DNA of 13,666 nt from assembly GCA_040002995.1 (NCBI GenBank), contig JBDUDK010000042.1:1-13666 (forward strand), read 5' to 3'. Below are positions 1 through 6,639 of the stretch, piece after piece. A model generated the notes under the pieces. The model was not told the origin of the DNA and did not search any database. It worked only from the letters and a program-made list of their open reading frames with translations. The first letter of the stretch is position 1, and each line of letters begins with the position of its first letter. The translations under genes and the position numbers were made by a program. Source of the DNA: JBDUDK01 sp040002995 (lineage in GTDB: Bacteria > Actinomycetota > Acidimicrobiia > Acidimicrobiales > Ilumatobacteraceae).

Positions 1-1240
1 CGATGTCCGAATCATGCACGTGGCAGGCGTTCAACGTCGCGGTGCCCTCAACGTAGATGCCAGTCACCCGCGGCTGTGTACCTGCCACGTCGCAGTTCTC
101 GATGACGGCCGAGGCACCTGGATAAACGTGCACCGCATACCAGGGCCCAGAACGCACCCGGACGTTGCGCAGTACAACGTTCCTTGCTCTGACTTCGATG
201 TTGCCGGCGACATCGAGATTCGCGTACACCGCACTGTCTTGCGATGCGGTGAAGCCGGGTGACGGGCTGAGGGCGACACCATCGACGAGACCAGTCGTGG
301 CCGCTGTTGGCAAGTCACTTGGTATGGCAACTGTCGGTATGGCAGCTGCCGCCGTAGTCGAGTTAACGACTACGTATCCGCTCGCCGTAACCGCCATTGC
401 CACCACCCGCGATTGCCCTGGGGTCGCCGGCGTTCCGTGGAACGCCGCGTCACCAAAGGAGAAGATGCCACCGTCCGCACCGACGAGGTAGTAGCCGCCG
501 CCGGACGGGGAGACGTCGATTCCCGTGATCGAAGCCGCAAGGCCTCGGCCAGCCATGGAGCCCCTGAATACGGCATCTCCGAATGCAAAGACTCCGCCGT
601 CGGAAGACCCGAGGTAGTACCCGTCACCCGTAGCGGTGCTGGCGATGCCGATCACGGGCCGCGCGATGGGACGCCCGGCCATCGAACCCTTGAAGCGTGC
701 GCCGAACGCGAACACGCCGCCATCCGAGGCCACGAGGTAGTACCCGCTTCCGGAAGGCGTCACGGCCATCCCAACAATCGGAGCGGCAAGGGAGCGACCG
801 CCCATCGATCCACGAAACACCGCATCGCCGAACGCGAACACGCCGCCATCCGCGGCGACGAGGTAATACCCGCTTCCGGAAGGCGTCACGGCCATCCCAA
901 CAATCGGAGCGGCAAGGGAGCGACCGCCCATCGATCCACGAAACACCGCATCGCCATACGCGAACACGCCGCCATCGGCGCCCGCGAGAAAGTAACCGCT
1001 GGCTGACTCCCTCGAGGCGATCGCCACAATCGGCGCCGCAAGGGAAGTCAGGTCGCCAAAAGCCTTGGCGTCTCCGAACCCTAAGACTTGCGCTGCCGAA
1101 GTCGGCGGGCGCACGACGCTCACATGAGGACTCTGCGGTGCGGCCGCCCGTACGGAGAGCGCGAGGGGCAGGAGCAACCCGACCGACAACAGCGATCGCT
1201 TCAGGCGTGGGCCTCGTCCACTGCCCAAGTTTTGGTTCAT
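1..1240 (-). CDS. Secreted GGVFAFGDA-repeat protein with C-terminal right-handed beta-helix-like region (3' end outside window)
   Basis: Reading the minus strand from ATG at 1240, 413 codons stay open to the left edge, so the C-terminus is missing. The start has a good ribosome site (AAGGAAGG just upstream). Residues 1-34 look like a Sec signal peptide: basic RGPRLKR, hydrophobic SLLSVGLLLPLALSV, then an AAA cleavage site. Residues ~50-290 hold one degenerate and five good copies of a 42-residue unit with the cores GYYLVAADGGVFAFGDAVF and GSMGGRSLAAPIVGMAV. Such units are frequent in Acidimicrobiia surface proteins and probably form beta-propeller-like blades (inference). After a Thr/Ala-rich linker, residues ~330-413 show short beta-strand repeats (IEVRARNVVLRNVRVRSG, AVIENCDVAGT) typical of right-handed beta-helix/pectate-lyase-like folds. 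It is probably extracellular and may bind or process a polysaccharide, but no catalytic residues can be assigned. The gene is divergent from the methyltransferase at 1623. Confidence 0.85.
   Translation of the reverse strand, partial: MNQNLGSGRGPRLKRSLLSVGLLLPLALSVRAAAPQSPHVSVVRPPTSAAQVLGFGDAKAFGDLTSLAAPIVAIASRESASGYFLAGADGGVFAYGDAVFRGSMGGRSLAAPIVGMAVTPSGSGYYLVAADGGVFAFGDAVFRGSMGGRSLAAPIVGMAVTPSGSGYYLVASDGGVFAFGARFKGSMAGRPIARPVIGIASTATGDGYYLGSSDGGVFAFGDAVFRGSMAGRGLAASITGIDVSPSGGGYYLVGADGGIFSFGDAAFHGTPATPGQSRVVAMAVTASGYVVVNSTTAAAAIPTVAIPSDLPTAATTGLVDGVALSPSPGFTASQDSAVYANLDVAGNIEVRARNVVLRNVRVRSGPWYAVHVYPGASAVIENCDVAGTQPRVTGIYVEGTATLNACHVHDSDI
370..1085 (-). repeat. In-gene tandem repeat, 126-bp period (42 codons)
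   Basis: The conserved DGGVF(A/S)(F/Y)G block recurs with its DNA anchor at 462, 588, 711, 837 and 963, giving spacings of 126, 123, 126 and 126 bp. The 123-bp spacing reflects loss of one codon (FGARF instead of FGDAxF). Bases 741-829 and 867-955 are identical over 89 bp, so two units are a recent duplicate or have been homogenised by gene conversion. The outer units are more diverged. All spacings are multiples of three, so the reading frame is preserved. Confidence 0.9.
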
Positions 1241-1280
1241 ACCCTTCCTTCGGCAGGATGGCGCCCGTCTTGAAACAATT

Positions 1281-1286
1281 ACGTTA
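1281..1286 (-). promoter_or_regulatory. Candidate -10 box (TAACGT) for the repeat-protein gene
   Basis: On the minus strand TAACGT matches TANNNT and lies in the AT-rich part of the spacer, 40 bp upstream of the ATG at 1240. That would give a leader of about 33 nt containing the AAGGAAGG ribosome site. The -35 region 17 bp away (TTCGTC) is poor, so this is a weak prediction. Confidence 0.25.
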
Positions 1287-1582
1287 TGTGATTGCGATCC
1301 TATGACGAAAGCATCAGCGGCGTTTAGGTACGGTCCGCCAAAATCGGCCCGCGGAGAGTGGCGACCGGGGCTTTCAGCGTACGTACGCACGCGCTCCCCG
1401 TCATCACCGCACCATCTTGGCTGCCGAATCGGCAAAGACGCTGCTAAGAGGCGACGCTTCGAGCCCCAGCCCATCCCTGTGGGTTCAGATTTGGAAAATG
1501 ATGAGCAGAGCACAAGGGTTGCTGAGGTGACCCGAGGCAAGCCGCTGCCCTCACCGTCGGCGGTCCTAACCTTGGCCATTCT

Positions 1583-1609
1583 TTTACAATCCGTAAAGTT
1601 ATTCGTAAC
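1583..1609. promoter_or_regulatory. Two abutting short palindromes upstream of the methyltransferase gene
   Basis: TTTAC-N5-GTAAA (1583-1597) is followed immediately by GTTA-N4-TAAC (1598-1609). They lie just upstream of and next to the candidate -10 box, where an operator would sit. TTTACA at 1583-1588 could also serve as a -35 element for TAACGT at 1606-1611 (17-bp spacing). No regulator can be named. Short palindromes of this size can arise by chance, but two adjoining ones at a promoter are worth recording. Confidence 0.35.
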
Positions 1610-1610
1610 G

Positions 1611-1616
1611 TAGGTT
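1611..1616 (+). promoter_or_regulatory. Candidate -10 box (TAGGTT) for a leaderless methyltransferase mRNA
   Basis: TAGGTT fits TANNNT and is followed by exactly six bases and then ATG at 1623. A transcript starting at the usual distance would begin at the A of the start codon. No Shine-Dalgarno sequence is seen in front of that ATG, in keeping with a leaderless message. The same geometry is seen at 4137 and 7596. Confidence 0.45.
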
Positions 1617-1622
1617 GAGTTG

Positions 1623-2432
1623 ATGAACGGGCGACAGTCACTCGACGCGATCAATCGCCCCGTGTGGGCGGGTTCCGTCAGACGGTTCCTTTGGGACGGT
1701 TGGGCGGACGCAGGCGAGCGAGTTGCCACCCAACGGGTGAAAACCATCGCCACGGATAAGCCGATCCTCGACCTTGGAGTGGGGTGCGGGCGGACGCTTC
1801 CGTTGCTGCGAGCGATCAGCAGCGACTACACCGCGATCGACTACACGCCCGAAATGGTCGCGGCTTGCCAACGTCGCTTTCCCGGCGCAAAGGTGCTGGT
1901 CGCGGACGCCCGCGATCTCAGCCGATTCGAAGATGGTGCATTCGCGCTCGTGTCGTTCAGCCTCAACGGTATCGATGCCGTCGACCACGAGGATCGGGCC
2001 AAGATCGTCGCGGAAGTTTTCCGAGTGCTGCAGCCCGGCGGCGCCTTCCAATACTCCACCCACAACGAACTCGGGCCGGGCCCGAAGCAGCGACCATGGG
2101 GTCTGCTGTCCATCGACCTTCGATCTCCCCGAGACACCGCGCGGCGCGTCAAGCAGCGGTGCCTCGGTCTACGCAGTGGACTCCGGAACTACCGGCGCTA
2201 CAAAGCGATCACCGTGAATGGCGACGATTGGTGCATTCGGGTCGGCGAGGCGCACAACTTCGGAATCGTCATACATTTCATCACGGCGCTAGGAATCCTG
2301 CGCGAGCTGGCCGGTGCCGGTTTCGGCGCTGATGTCGAGCTCTATGACGAGAGCCGCGGCGTCCGGGTTCAGCCAGCTGCTGACACGTCGCACATCTGGT
2401 ACTTCAACGTGGTGGCCTTCAAACCCTTGTGA
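1623..2432 (+). CDS. Class I SAM-dependent methyltransferase, substrate unknown
   Basis: A 269-residue protein with a Rossmann methyltransferase core. Motif I is ILDLGVGCGRT (residues 48-58), the acidic residue after strand 2 is D73 in AIDYTPEMV, and VADARDL (93-99) contacts the adenine in this family. SFSLNGIDAVDHEDR and the later FRVLQPGGAF are the post-motif segments of Methyltransf_11/25-type enzymes. The ~115 residues after the core are variable and would form the substrate-recognition part. No signal peptide or membrane span is visible, so it is cytoplasmic. TTG at 1620 directly precedes the ATG in frame; ATG at 1623 is preferred because of the upstream -10 box. The gene is convergent with glyA, with only 7 bp between stop codons. 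The substrate (small molecule, lipid or glycan) cannot be inferred from this context. Confidence 0.85.
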   Translation: MNGRQSLDAINRPVWAGSVRRFLWDGWADAGERVATQRVKTIATDKPILDLGVGCGRTLPLLRAISSDYTAIDYTPEMVAACQRRFPGAKVLVADARDLSRFEDGAFALVSFSLNGIDAVDHEDRAKIVAEVFRVLQPGGAFQYSTHNELGPGPKQRPWGLLSIDLRSPRDTARRVKQRCLGLRSGLRNYRRYKAITVNGDDWCIRVGEAHNFGIVIHFITALGILRELAGAGFGADVELYDESRGVRVQPAADTSHIWYFNVVAFKPL

Positions 2433-2447
2433 CGCGCTCTCACGCGT
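2432..2447. terminator. Possible weak bidirectional hairpin between convergent genes
   Basis: ACGCG (2432-2436) and CGCGT (2443-2447) can pair across a six-base loop. The stem straddles both stop codons of the convergent methyltransferase and glyA genes. The stem is short and no T-run follows, so it is at best a weak terminator; Rho-dependent or antisense-limited ending is equally possible. Confidence 0.2.
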
Positions 2448-3687
2448 AGGGGGTGAACTTCGAGCACAGGTTCGCGATGTCGACGCGCACCGCCGCCAGC
2501 TCGGCATGATCGCTGCGAGCACGTAGGGCGCGTGCGATCTGTGTCGCAATCTCACTCATTTCAGGCTCTTTCATACCTGGAGTAGTGGTCGCCGGAGTGC
2601 CGATGCGGACGCCGCTTGTGACAAACGGGGAGCGCGGATCGTCGGGGATCGTGTTCTTGTTCAACGTGATGCCGGCCTCATCAAGAACCGTCTGGGCTTC
2701 CTTACCGGTGAGGTCACCGTCGAACGAGCGCAGATCGACCAGCAACAAATGGTTGTCGGTGCCCCCCGATACGAGCCGGAAGCCCTCTGCTGCAAGGGCG
2801 GCCGCGAGAGCTTGCGCGTTGGCCACGATTTGCTTGGCGTAGTCGGCGAAGCTCGGATGCATTGCCTCTTTGAACGCCACCGCCTTAGCCGCGATGACGT
2901 GCTCGAGCGGACCGCCTTGCTGACCGGGGAAGATCGCCTTGTCGATCGCCGCCGCGTGCGCAGCCTTGGAGAGGATGCACCCACCGCGCGGACCGCGCAG
3001 GGTCTTGTGCGTCGTAAGCGTGACCACATCGGCGAACGGCACCGGAGAGGGTTGGGCGCCACCAGCGATCAGCCCGGCAATGTGGGCCGCGTCAAAGACG
3101 AAGAGAGCGCCGACCTCATCGCAGATCTGACGAAACGGTTCCGGGTCGAGGCGGCGCGGATACGCGGTGGCCCCCGCCACGATCATCTTGGGATGAGCCT
3201 CAAGTGCGATGTCGCGCACTTGGTCCATGTCGATGCGCTCATCGCTCTTGGAGACCTTGTACGAGACGAAGTGGTACAGCTTCCCGCTCGCATTCACCGG
3301 TGACCCGTGCGTGAGGTGACCACCATGATCGAGCGACAACCCGAGAACGGTGTCGCCCGGCTCGAGCAGAGCCTGGTACACAGCCATGTTCGCGTTCGCG
3401 CCCGAATGGGGCTGCACGTTGGCGTGCTCGGCCCCGAACAACTTCATGACCCGTTCCCTGGCGAGCTCCTCGGCCTCATCGATGAATACGTTGCCGCCGT
3501 AGTACCGCTTGCCCGGGTAGCCCTCGCTGTACTTATTGGTGAGCACAGACCCGGTGGCCCTCAGGACCGCGGGTGACGTGAAGTTCTCCGACGCGATCAA
3601 CTGCACCGTCGTGTTCTGGCGTTCGAGCTCGCGGTCGAGAATGGCGAACAGTTCATCGTCGGGTGCGTGATCGCTGGGCCACGGCAT
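2440..3687 (-). CDS. glyA: Serine hydroxymethyltransferase
   Basis: A 415-residue, PLP-dependent enzyme that interconverts serine and glycine with transfer of the C1 unit to tetrahydrofolate, the main entry to one-carbon metabolism. It is full length for the family. Diagnostic segments: LIASENFTSP (30-39), SEGYPGKRYYGG (54-65), PHSGANANMAVY (93-104), FDAAHIAGLIAGG (198-210, with D199 and H202 contacting PLP) and TLTTHKTLRGPRGG (223-236), where K228 should carry the PLP Schiff base. The C-terminal domain includes SGVRIGTPATTTPGM. The start overlaps the rpiB stop (TGATG), preceded by GAGGAGGA, so the pair is translationally coupled. An alternative activity as threonine aldolase is a known side reaction of this family. 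Confidence 0.98.
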   Translation of the reverse strand: MPWPSDHAPDDELFAILDRELERQNTTVQLIASENFTSPAVLRATGSVLTNKYSEGYPGKRYYGGNVFIDEAEELARERVMKLFGAEHANVQPHSGANANMAVYQALLEPGDTVLGLSLDHGGHLTHGSPVNASGKLYHFVSYKVSKSDERIDMDQVRDIALEAHPKMIVAGATAYPRRLDPEPFRQICDEVGALFVFDAAHIAGLIAGGAQPSPVPFADVVTLTTHKTLRGPRGGCILSKAAHAAAIDKAIFPGQQGGPLEHVIAAKAVAFKEAMHPSFADYAKQIVANAQALAAALAAEGFRLVSGGTDNHLLLVDLRSFDGDLTGKEAQTVLDEAGITLNKNTIPDDPRSPFVTSGVRIGTPATTTPGMKEPEMSEIATQIARALRARSDHAELAAVRVDIANLCSKFTPYA

Positions 3688-4130
3688 CAGCGGTCCTCCT
3701 CGAGGGCCATGAGCTGGGCGACGCGCCGGGCGTGGCGCCCACCTTCGAACGGGGTCGTCAAGAACAGTACGAGGATCTCGTCGGCGAGGCCTGTACCAAT
3801 CACCCGGCCACCGAGTGAGAGCACGTTGGCATCGTTGTGGGCCCGGGCCAGCCGTGCCGTGTAGAGGTCGTTGCAGAGCGCGGCGCGCACGCCGTGGATC
3901 TTGTTGGCGGCGATCTGTTCGCCCTGACCGCTACCGCCAATCACGATGCCGACGTCGGCCGCCTCGTCGCGCACCGCGCGGCCCACCGCCGCGCAAATCG
4001 GCGGGTAGTCGACCGGTTCCTCGCTGTCGGTGCCGAGATCGGTGACGGAGTGGCCCAAGCCGTCGAGCGTGGCCAGCAGATGCAGCTTCAACGCGTAGCC
4101 CGCGTGGTCGCACCCGATCGTGATCCGCAC
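3687..4130 (-). CDS. rpiB: Ribose-5-phosphate isomerase B (RpiB/LacAB family)
   Basis: Interconverts ribose-5-phosphate and ribulose-5-phosphate in the non-oxidative pentose phosphate pathway. From GTG at 4130 the protein has 147 residues and begins MRITIGCDHAGYALK, the normal family N-terminus. D8 and H9 are the conserved phosphate/ring-opening residues. In E. coli-type enzymes a catalytic Cys lies in the VLICGTG segment; here it reads GIVIGGSGQGEQIAANK, so Cys is replaced by Gly and E71 is the likely base, as in mycobacterial RpiB. ARLARAHNDANVLSLGGR follows. An in-frame GTG at 4151 would add seven residues, but it breaks the family start; 4130 is preferred because TACATT lies exactly six bases upstream. 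Some members act on other sugar phosphates, but pairing with glyA favours the housekeeping role. Confidence 0.95.
   Translation of the reverse strand: MRITIGCDHAGYALKLHLLATLDGLGHSVTDLGTDSEEPVDYPPICAAVGRAVRDEAADVGIVIGGSGQGEQIAANKIHGVRAALCNDLYTARLARAHNDANVLSLGGRVIGTGLADEILVLFLTTPFEGGRHARRVAQLMALEEDR
3694..3701 (-). promoter_or_regulatory. Strong ribosome binding site of glyA
   Basis: On the minus strand GAGGAGGA ends six bases before the glyA ATG and lies inside the last codons of rpiB. It is among the strongest Shine-Dalgarno sequences in the window and fixes the glyA start. Together with the TGATG stop/start overlap it indicates coupled translation. Confidence 0.8.
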
Positions 4131-4136
4131 GTCAGG

Positions 4137-4142
4137 AATGTA
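4137..4142 (-). promoter_or_regulatory. Candidate -10 box (TACATT) for leaderless rpiB-glyA mRNA
   Basis: On the minus strand TACATT is followed by six bases and then GTG at 4130, the start matching the RpiB family. No Shine-Dalgarno precedes that GTG. This favours a leaderless transcript and supports the shorter start. No clear -35 element is seen. Confidence 0.5.
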
Positions 4143-4162
4143 CCCGGGCACTGGCCTGGCCG

Positions 4163-4168
4163 TACGCT
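4163..4168 (+). promoter_or_regulatory. Candidate -10 box (TACGCT) for the thiolase-like gene
   Basis: TACGCT fits TANNNT, nine bases before ATG 4178, which would leave a leader of only about three bases. It sits back to back with the rpiB promoter inside a 47-bp divergent gap, so the two promoters must overlap. No convincing -35 or Shine-Dalgarno was found. Confidence 0.3.
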
Positions 4169-4177
4169 CCCGCGCGT

Positions 4178-5668
4178 ATGGCTCTCGACCCTCGCACTCC
4201 CGTTTTGATCGGCGCCGGCCAGGTTGTTCAGCGCGCCGCTGGCCTCGACGACGCGCTCGACCCCGTTGCGCTCATGGCCGACGCCGCTCGCGCCGCGGCC
4301 ACCGATGCCGGTCTCCACGACGTTCCCCTGCCCGATTCGATCCGCGTGGTTTCGCTGCTGTCATGGCGTTACCGAGACCCCGCGGTTTTCCTCGCGGAAG
4401 ATCTCGGTTTCGCCGATCGGGTCGGCGAGCTCGCGTACACCACGGCCGGCGGCAACACGCCGCAGATGCTCGTCAACGTGACCGCGGACGAGATCCAGCG
4501 GGGCCAGCTCGACCTCGCCATACTCGCCGGCGCGGAGACGTGGCGAACGCGCATGCGCGCCCGCCGCGCCGACGCCACGCTCAACTGGCGCAAGATGCCC
4601 GAGGATCACGAACCTCAACGCGTCATCGGCGCCGACACGCCAATGGGCCATCCGTCGGAGCTGGCCAAGGGCATCGTGATGCCAGTGCAGGTGTACCCGA
4701 TGTTCGAGTCGGCGATCCGGGCCGCTAGAGGTGAGAGCCTCGACGAGCATCAGGTGAAGATCAGCGAGCTATGGGCGCGTTTTTCGGCCGTCGCGGCGAC
4801 GAACCCCTATGCCTGGGTGCGACAGGCGAAAACTGCCGAAGAGATCCGTGTGCCGACGGCGGACAATCGCATCATCGGGTTCCCGTATCCAAAACTCATG
4901 AACTCCAACAATGACGTCGATCAGGCGGCGGCGCTGATCGTCTGCTCTGTCGCAAAGGCCCGAGAACTCGGGGTTCCCGAAGACCGCTGGGTCTTCATTC
5001 ACGCCGGCACCGAGTGCCACGACCACGACTTTGTCTCCAATCGCGCCGACCTGCATAGCGCGCCCGCGGTGAAAATCGGTGGGCGTCGCGCGCTTGACCT
5101 CGCCGGCATCGGCGTCGACGACATCGCGTACGTCGACCTCTACTCATGTTTCCCGTCGGCCGTACAGATGGGGGCCGACGCGCTCGGTCTCTCACTCGAC
5201 GCGCCGCTTACGCGCACGGGCGGGCTGGCCTTCGCGGGAGGGCCTTGGAACAACTACGTGATGCACGCCATCGCCACGGTGATGGCAGAGGTGCGAGCCG
5301 ATCCCGGATCTTTCGGCTTCTGCTGGGCCAACGGTGGCTTTGCCACCAAGCACGCGTTTGGCGTGTACTCGACGACGCCACCCGCGGCATTTCGTCACGA
5401 GAATCCCCAAGCCGAGATCGACGCGTTACCCCGCCGCGAACTCGCCGACGGTGACGACGCCGCGGGGCCCGCCACGATCGAGGCCTACACCGTCATGCAT
5501 TCCCGCGAGGGTCAACCAGAGTTTGCTATCGCCGCGGGGATCCGCCCGGATGGTCGTCGAACGTGGGCGACGTCAAACGATGTCGGACTATGCGCCGCGC
5601 TGTGCGACGGAGAGTGGGTTGGCGACCCCATGACCATCGAGAGCGGAGGGCTACTGCGAATTGCGTGA
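4178..5668 (+). CDS. Thiolase-like protein (annotated in relatives as acetyl-CoA acetyltransferase), lacking the nucleophilic Cys
   Basis: A 496-residue thiolase-fold protein. The N-terminal half (1-~230) begins RTPVLIGAGQ and the second half carries IAYVDLYSCFPSAVQMGADA and GGLAFAGGPWNNYVMHA. Residues ~405-496 form an extra C-terminal beta-rich domain (ATIEAYTVMHSREGQPEFA onward) like that of SCP2-thiolase-like protein 1 of mycobacteria. The classical catalytic set is altered: the nucleophile segment reads GGNTPQM (91-97) without Cys, the NEAF position reads YSCF (322-325), and GHP reads GGP (354-356); only the late Cys (C382, in FCWANGG) remains. Canonical thiolysis is therefore unlikely. 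A role in acyl-CoA or sterol side-chain metabolism is inference from relatives. Cytoplasmic. It is divergent from rpiB, with 47 bp between starts. Confidence 0.85.
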   Translation: MALDPRTPVLIGAGQVVQRAAGLDDALDPVALMADAARAAATDAGLHDVPLPDSIRVVSLLSWRYRDPAVFLAEDLGFADRVGELAYTTAGGNTPQMLVNVTADEIQRGQLDLAILAGAETWRTRMRARRADATLNWRKMPEDHEPQRVIGADTPMGHPSELAKGIVMPVQVYPMFESAIRAARGESLDEHQVKISELWARFSAVAATNPYAWVRQAKTAEEIRVPTADNRIIGFPYPKLMNSNNDVDQAAALIVCSVAKARELGVPEDRWVFIHAGTECHDHDFVSNRADLHSAPAVKIGGRRALDLAGIGVDDIAYVDLYSCFPSAVQMGADALGLSLDAPLTRTGGLAFAGGPWNNYVMHAIATVMAEVRADPGSFGFCWANGGFATKHAFGVYSTTPPAAFRHENPQAEIDALPRRELADGDDAAGPATIEAYTVMHSREGQPEFAIAAGIRPDGRRTWATSNDVGLCAALCDGEWVGDPMTIESGGLLRIA

Positions 5669-5705
5669 GACCCGACCTAGCGTTGTGTGCTCTAGCGTCG
5701 AGGCC

Positions 5706-5733
5706 CTGATGGAGAGCCGCTGATGGAGAGAGA
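5706..5733 (+). repeat. 14-bp tandem duplication with mini-ORFs before the first Ig-like gene
   Basis: CTGATGGAGAG occurs at 5706-5716 and again at 5720-5730 (14-bp period). Each copy contains an ATG out of frame with the gene. The first gives MESR and stops at 5721-5723 in a TGATG overlap with the second ATG. The second gives MEREVASWR and stops at 5750-5752, just inside the main gene. The GAGAGAGG in copy two may be the ribosome site for the GTG at 5743. Confidence 0.6.
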
Positions 5734-5742
5734 GGTCGCGTC

Positions 5743-6630
5743 GTGGCGCTGACCATCGCGGGCCGGGAGCGCCGAGAGCGTCGGAAAGCGGCACAGCAGG
5801 AGCGGGAATTCCACGAGGCCAGACGACCGCCCGCGTCGGCGACAACATCGCAACCGCGAGGGCGTGGAAGATCTCCTAAGAATTACGCGGCCGTCGCGGC
5901 TGTGGCCCTGTTCGTCAGCTTCTGCGGAGCGGCGCTACTAAGATTGAAAGAACGCGCCGGACCCGAGCACGTCGTCACGCCAACCGTTTTGGGGACGACC
6001 GTGTCTGCGCCCACCCCCCCCACGCTCCCGCCGGTTGAGTTCACCTCGACAGATCGCACTGCTCTGCTCGTAGGCACCGCCGAACCTAGTGCCACAGTGC
6101 GGGTTGGTGACCTCCAAACAGTCGCCGACCTTGGAGGTTGGTGGCGGATCGCCGTTGAGCTCGCGCCCGGCATCAACTATTTCCAAGCCATTGCCACTTC
6201 TCCGTCCGGCTTGCAGCTGGTGGCGACGGTCTACACCGTCACTTACACCCCGCTAGCCACGACGGCAGCCATCCCGTCGGAAACCACCGCTGCTGTTCCT
6301 GTCGGTGGCGACGTACGGGTCACGATCTTGTCGCCGCTCGACGGCGCGGTGGTCGGAACACGCCGCATCACCATGTCGGGAACCGCGACACCCGGCGCGC
6401 GGGTGAACGCGGCCGGCACTGTCATGACCGCCACAAGGAAGGGTCTCTGGTCGGCGCTCGTCACGCTCAAGCCGGGTGAGAACGACATCAAGGTGATCGC
6501 TACGGCCCCAGGGGGTGGTTTCACCACCACCTCGATCAGCGTCCGCTACAACATTCCGCCAACGACGACGACGCCGGAAACCACGGCGCCCGTTGACACG
6601 ACGGCCGCCGGCCCTAACCCCGCCCCCTGA
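5743..6630 (+). CDS. Single-pass membrane protein with two Ig-like domains and Thr/Pro-rich tail (paralogue A)
   Basis: A 295-residue protein of unknown function. Residues 1-47 are highly charged and cytoplasmic (RERRERRKAAQQEREF, possibly helical). A membrane span follows at ~48-66 (AAVALFVSFCGAALL), so the rest should face outside (signal-anchor topology). Two Ig/Big-like beta-sandwich domains follow at ~96-170 and ~190-271. Each has the pattern VxGTAxPxAxVxV, W(R/S), LxPGxNxFxxxATxPxG, V(R/T)YxxP, resembling bacterial Ig-like or glucodextranase-B-type domains. The C-terminus is a Thr/Pro-rich tail ending APVDTTAAGPNPAP. GTG at 5743 is the only in-frame start close to a GAGAGAGG ribosome site. 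It lies 74 bp after the thiolase-like gene and 9 bp before a close paralogue. A cell-envelope binding or scaffold role is inference. Confidence 0.8.
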   Translation: MALTIAGRERRERRKAAQQEREFHEARRPPASATTSQPRGRGRSPKNYAAVAAVALFVSFCGAALLRLKERAGPEHVVTPTVLGTTVSAPTPPTLPPVEFTSTDRTALLVGTAEPSATVRVGDLQTVADLGGWWRIAVELAPGINYFQAIATSPSGLQLVATVYTVTYTPLATTAAIPSETTAAVPVGGDVRVTILSPLDGAVVGTRRITMSGTATPGARVNAAGTVMTATRKGLWSALVTLKPGENDIKVIATAPGGGFTTTSISVRYNIPPTTTTPETTAPVDTTAAGPNPAP

Positions 6631-6639
6631 TCGAGACGA

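Larger units (their letters stand above)
1241..1622. other. Divergent intergenic spacer, 382 bp
   Basis: No convincing gene lies here. An open frame at 1302-1613 on the plus strand translates to a low-complexity, Arg/Pro/Ser-rich peptide with no recognisable features and no ribosome site, so it is taken as chance. The spacer separates two divergent genes and must hold both promoters. AT-rich stretches sit near 1271-1305 and 1580-1612, as expected for promoters in a high-GC genome. The 7-mer TAACGTA occurs once in each orientation, near each gene (minus strand 1286-1280, plus strand 1606-1612). Confidence 0.6.

Noticed and set aside
370..1085. 126-bp tandem units considered as a CRISPR or other non-coding array
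   Set aside because: The period is a multiple of three, the units are contiguous without spacers, and they encode a conserved protein motif.
413..1305. Long plus-strand open frames with apparent Arg/His-rich repeats
   Set aside because: They are antisense readings of the 126-bp repeat in the minus-strand secreted protein, whose frame has a signal peptide and clear conserved motifs.
1302..1613. Open frame of 103 codons on the plus strand in the divergent spacer
   Set aside because: Low-complexity Arg/Pro/Ser-rich translation, no ribosome site, no domain features, and it covers both promoter candidates.
4131..4151. Longer RpiB start at GTG 4151
   Set aside because: It adds seven residues not seen at the family N-terminus, has no well-spaced ribosome site, and would overlap the TACATT -10 box.
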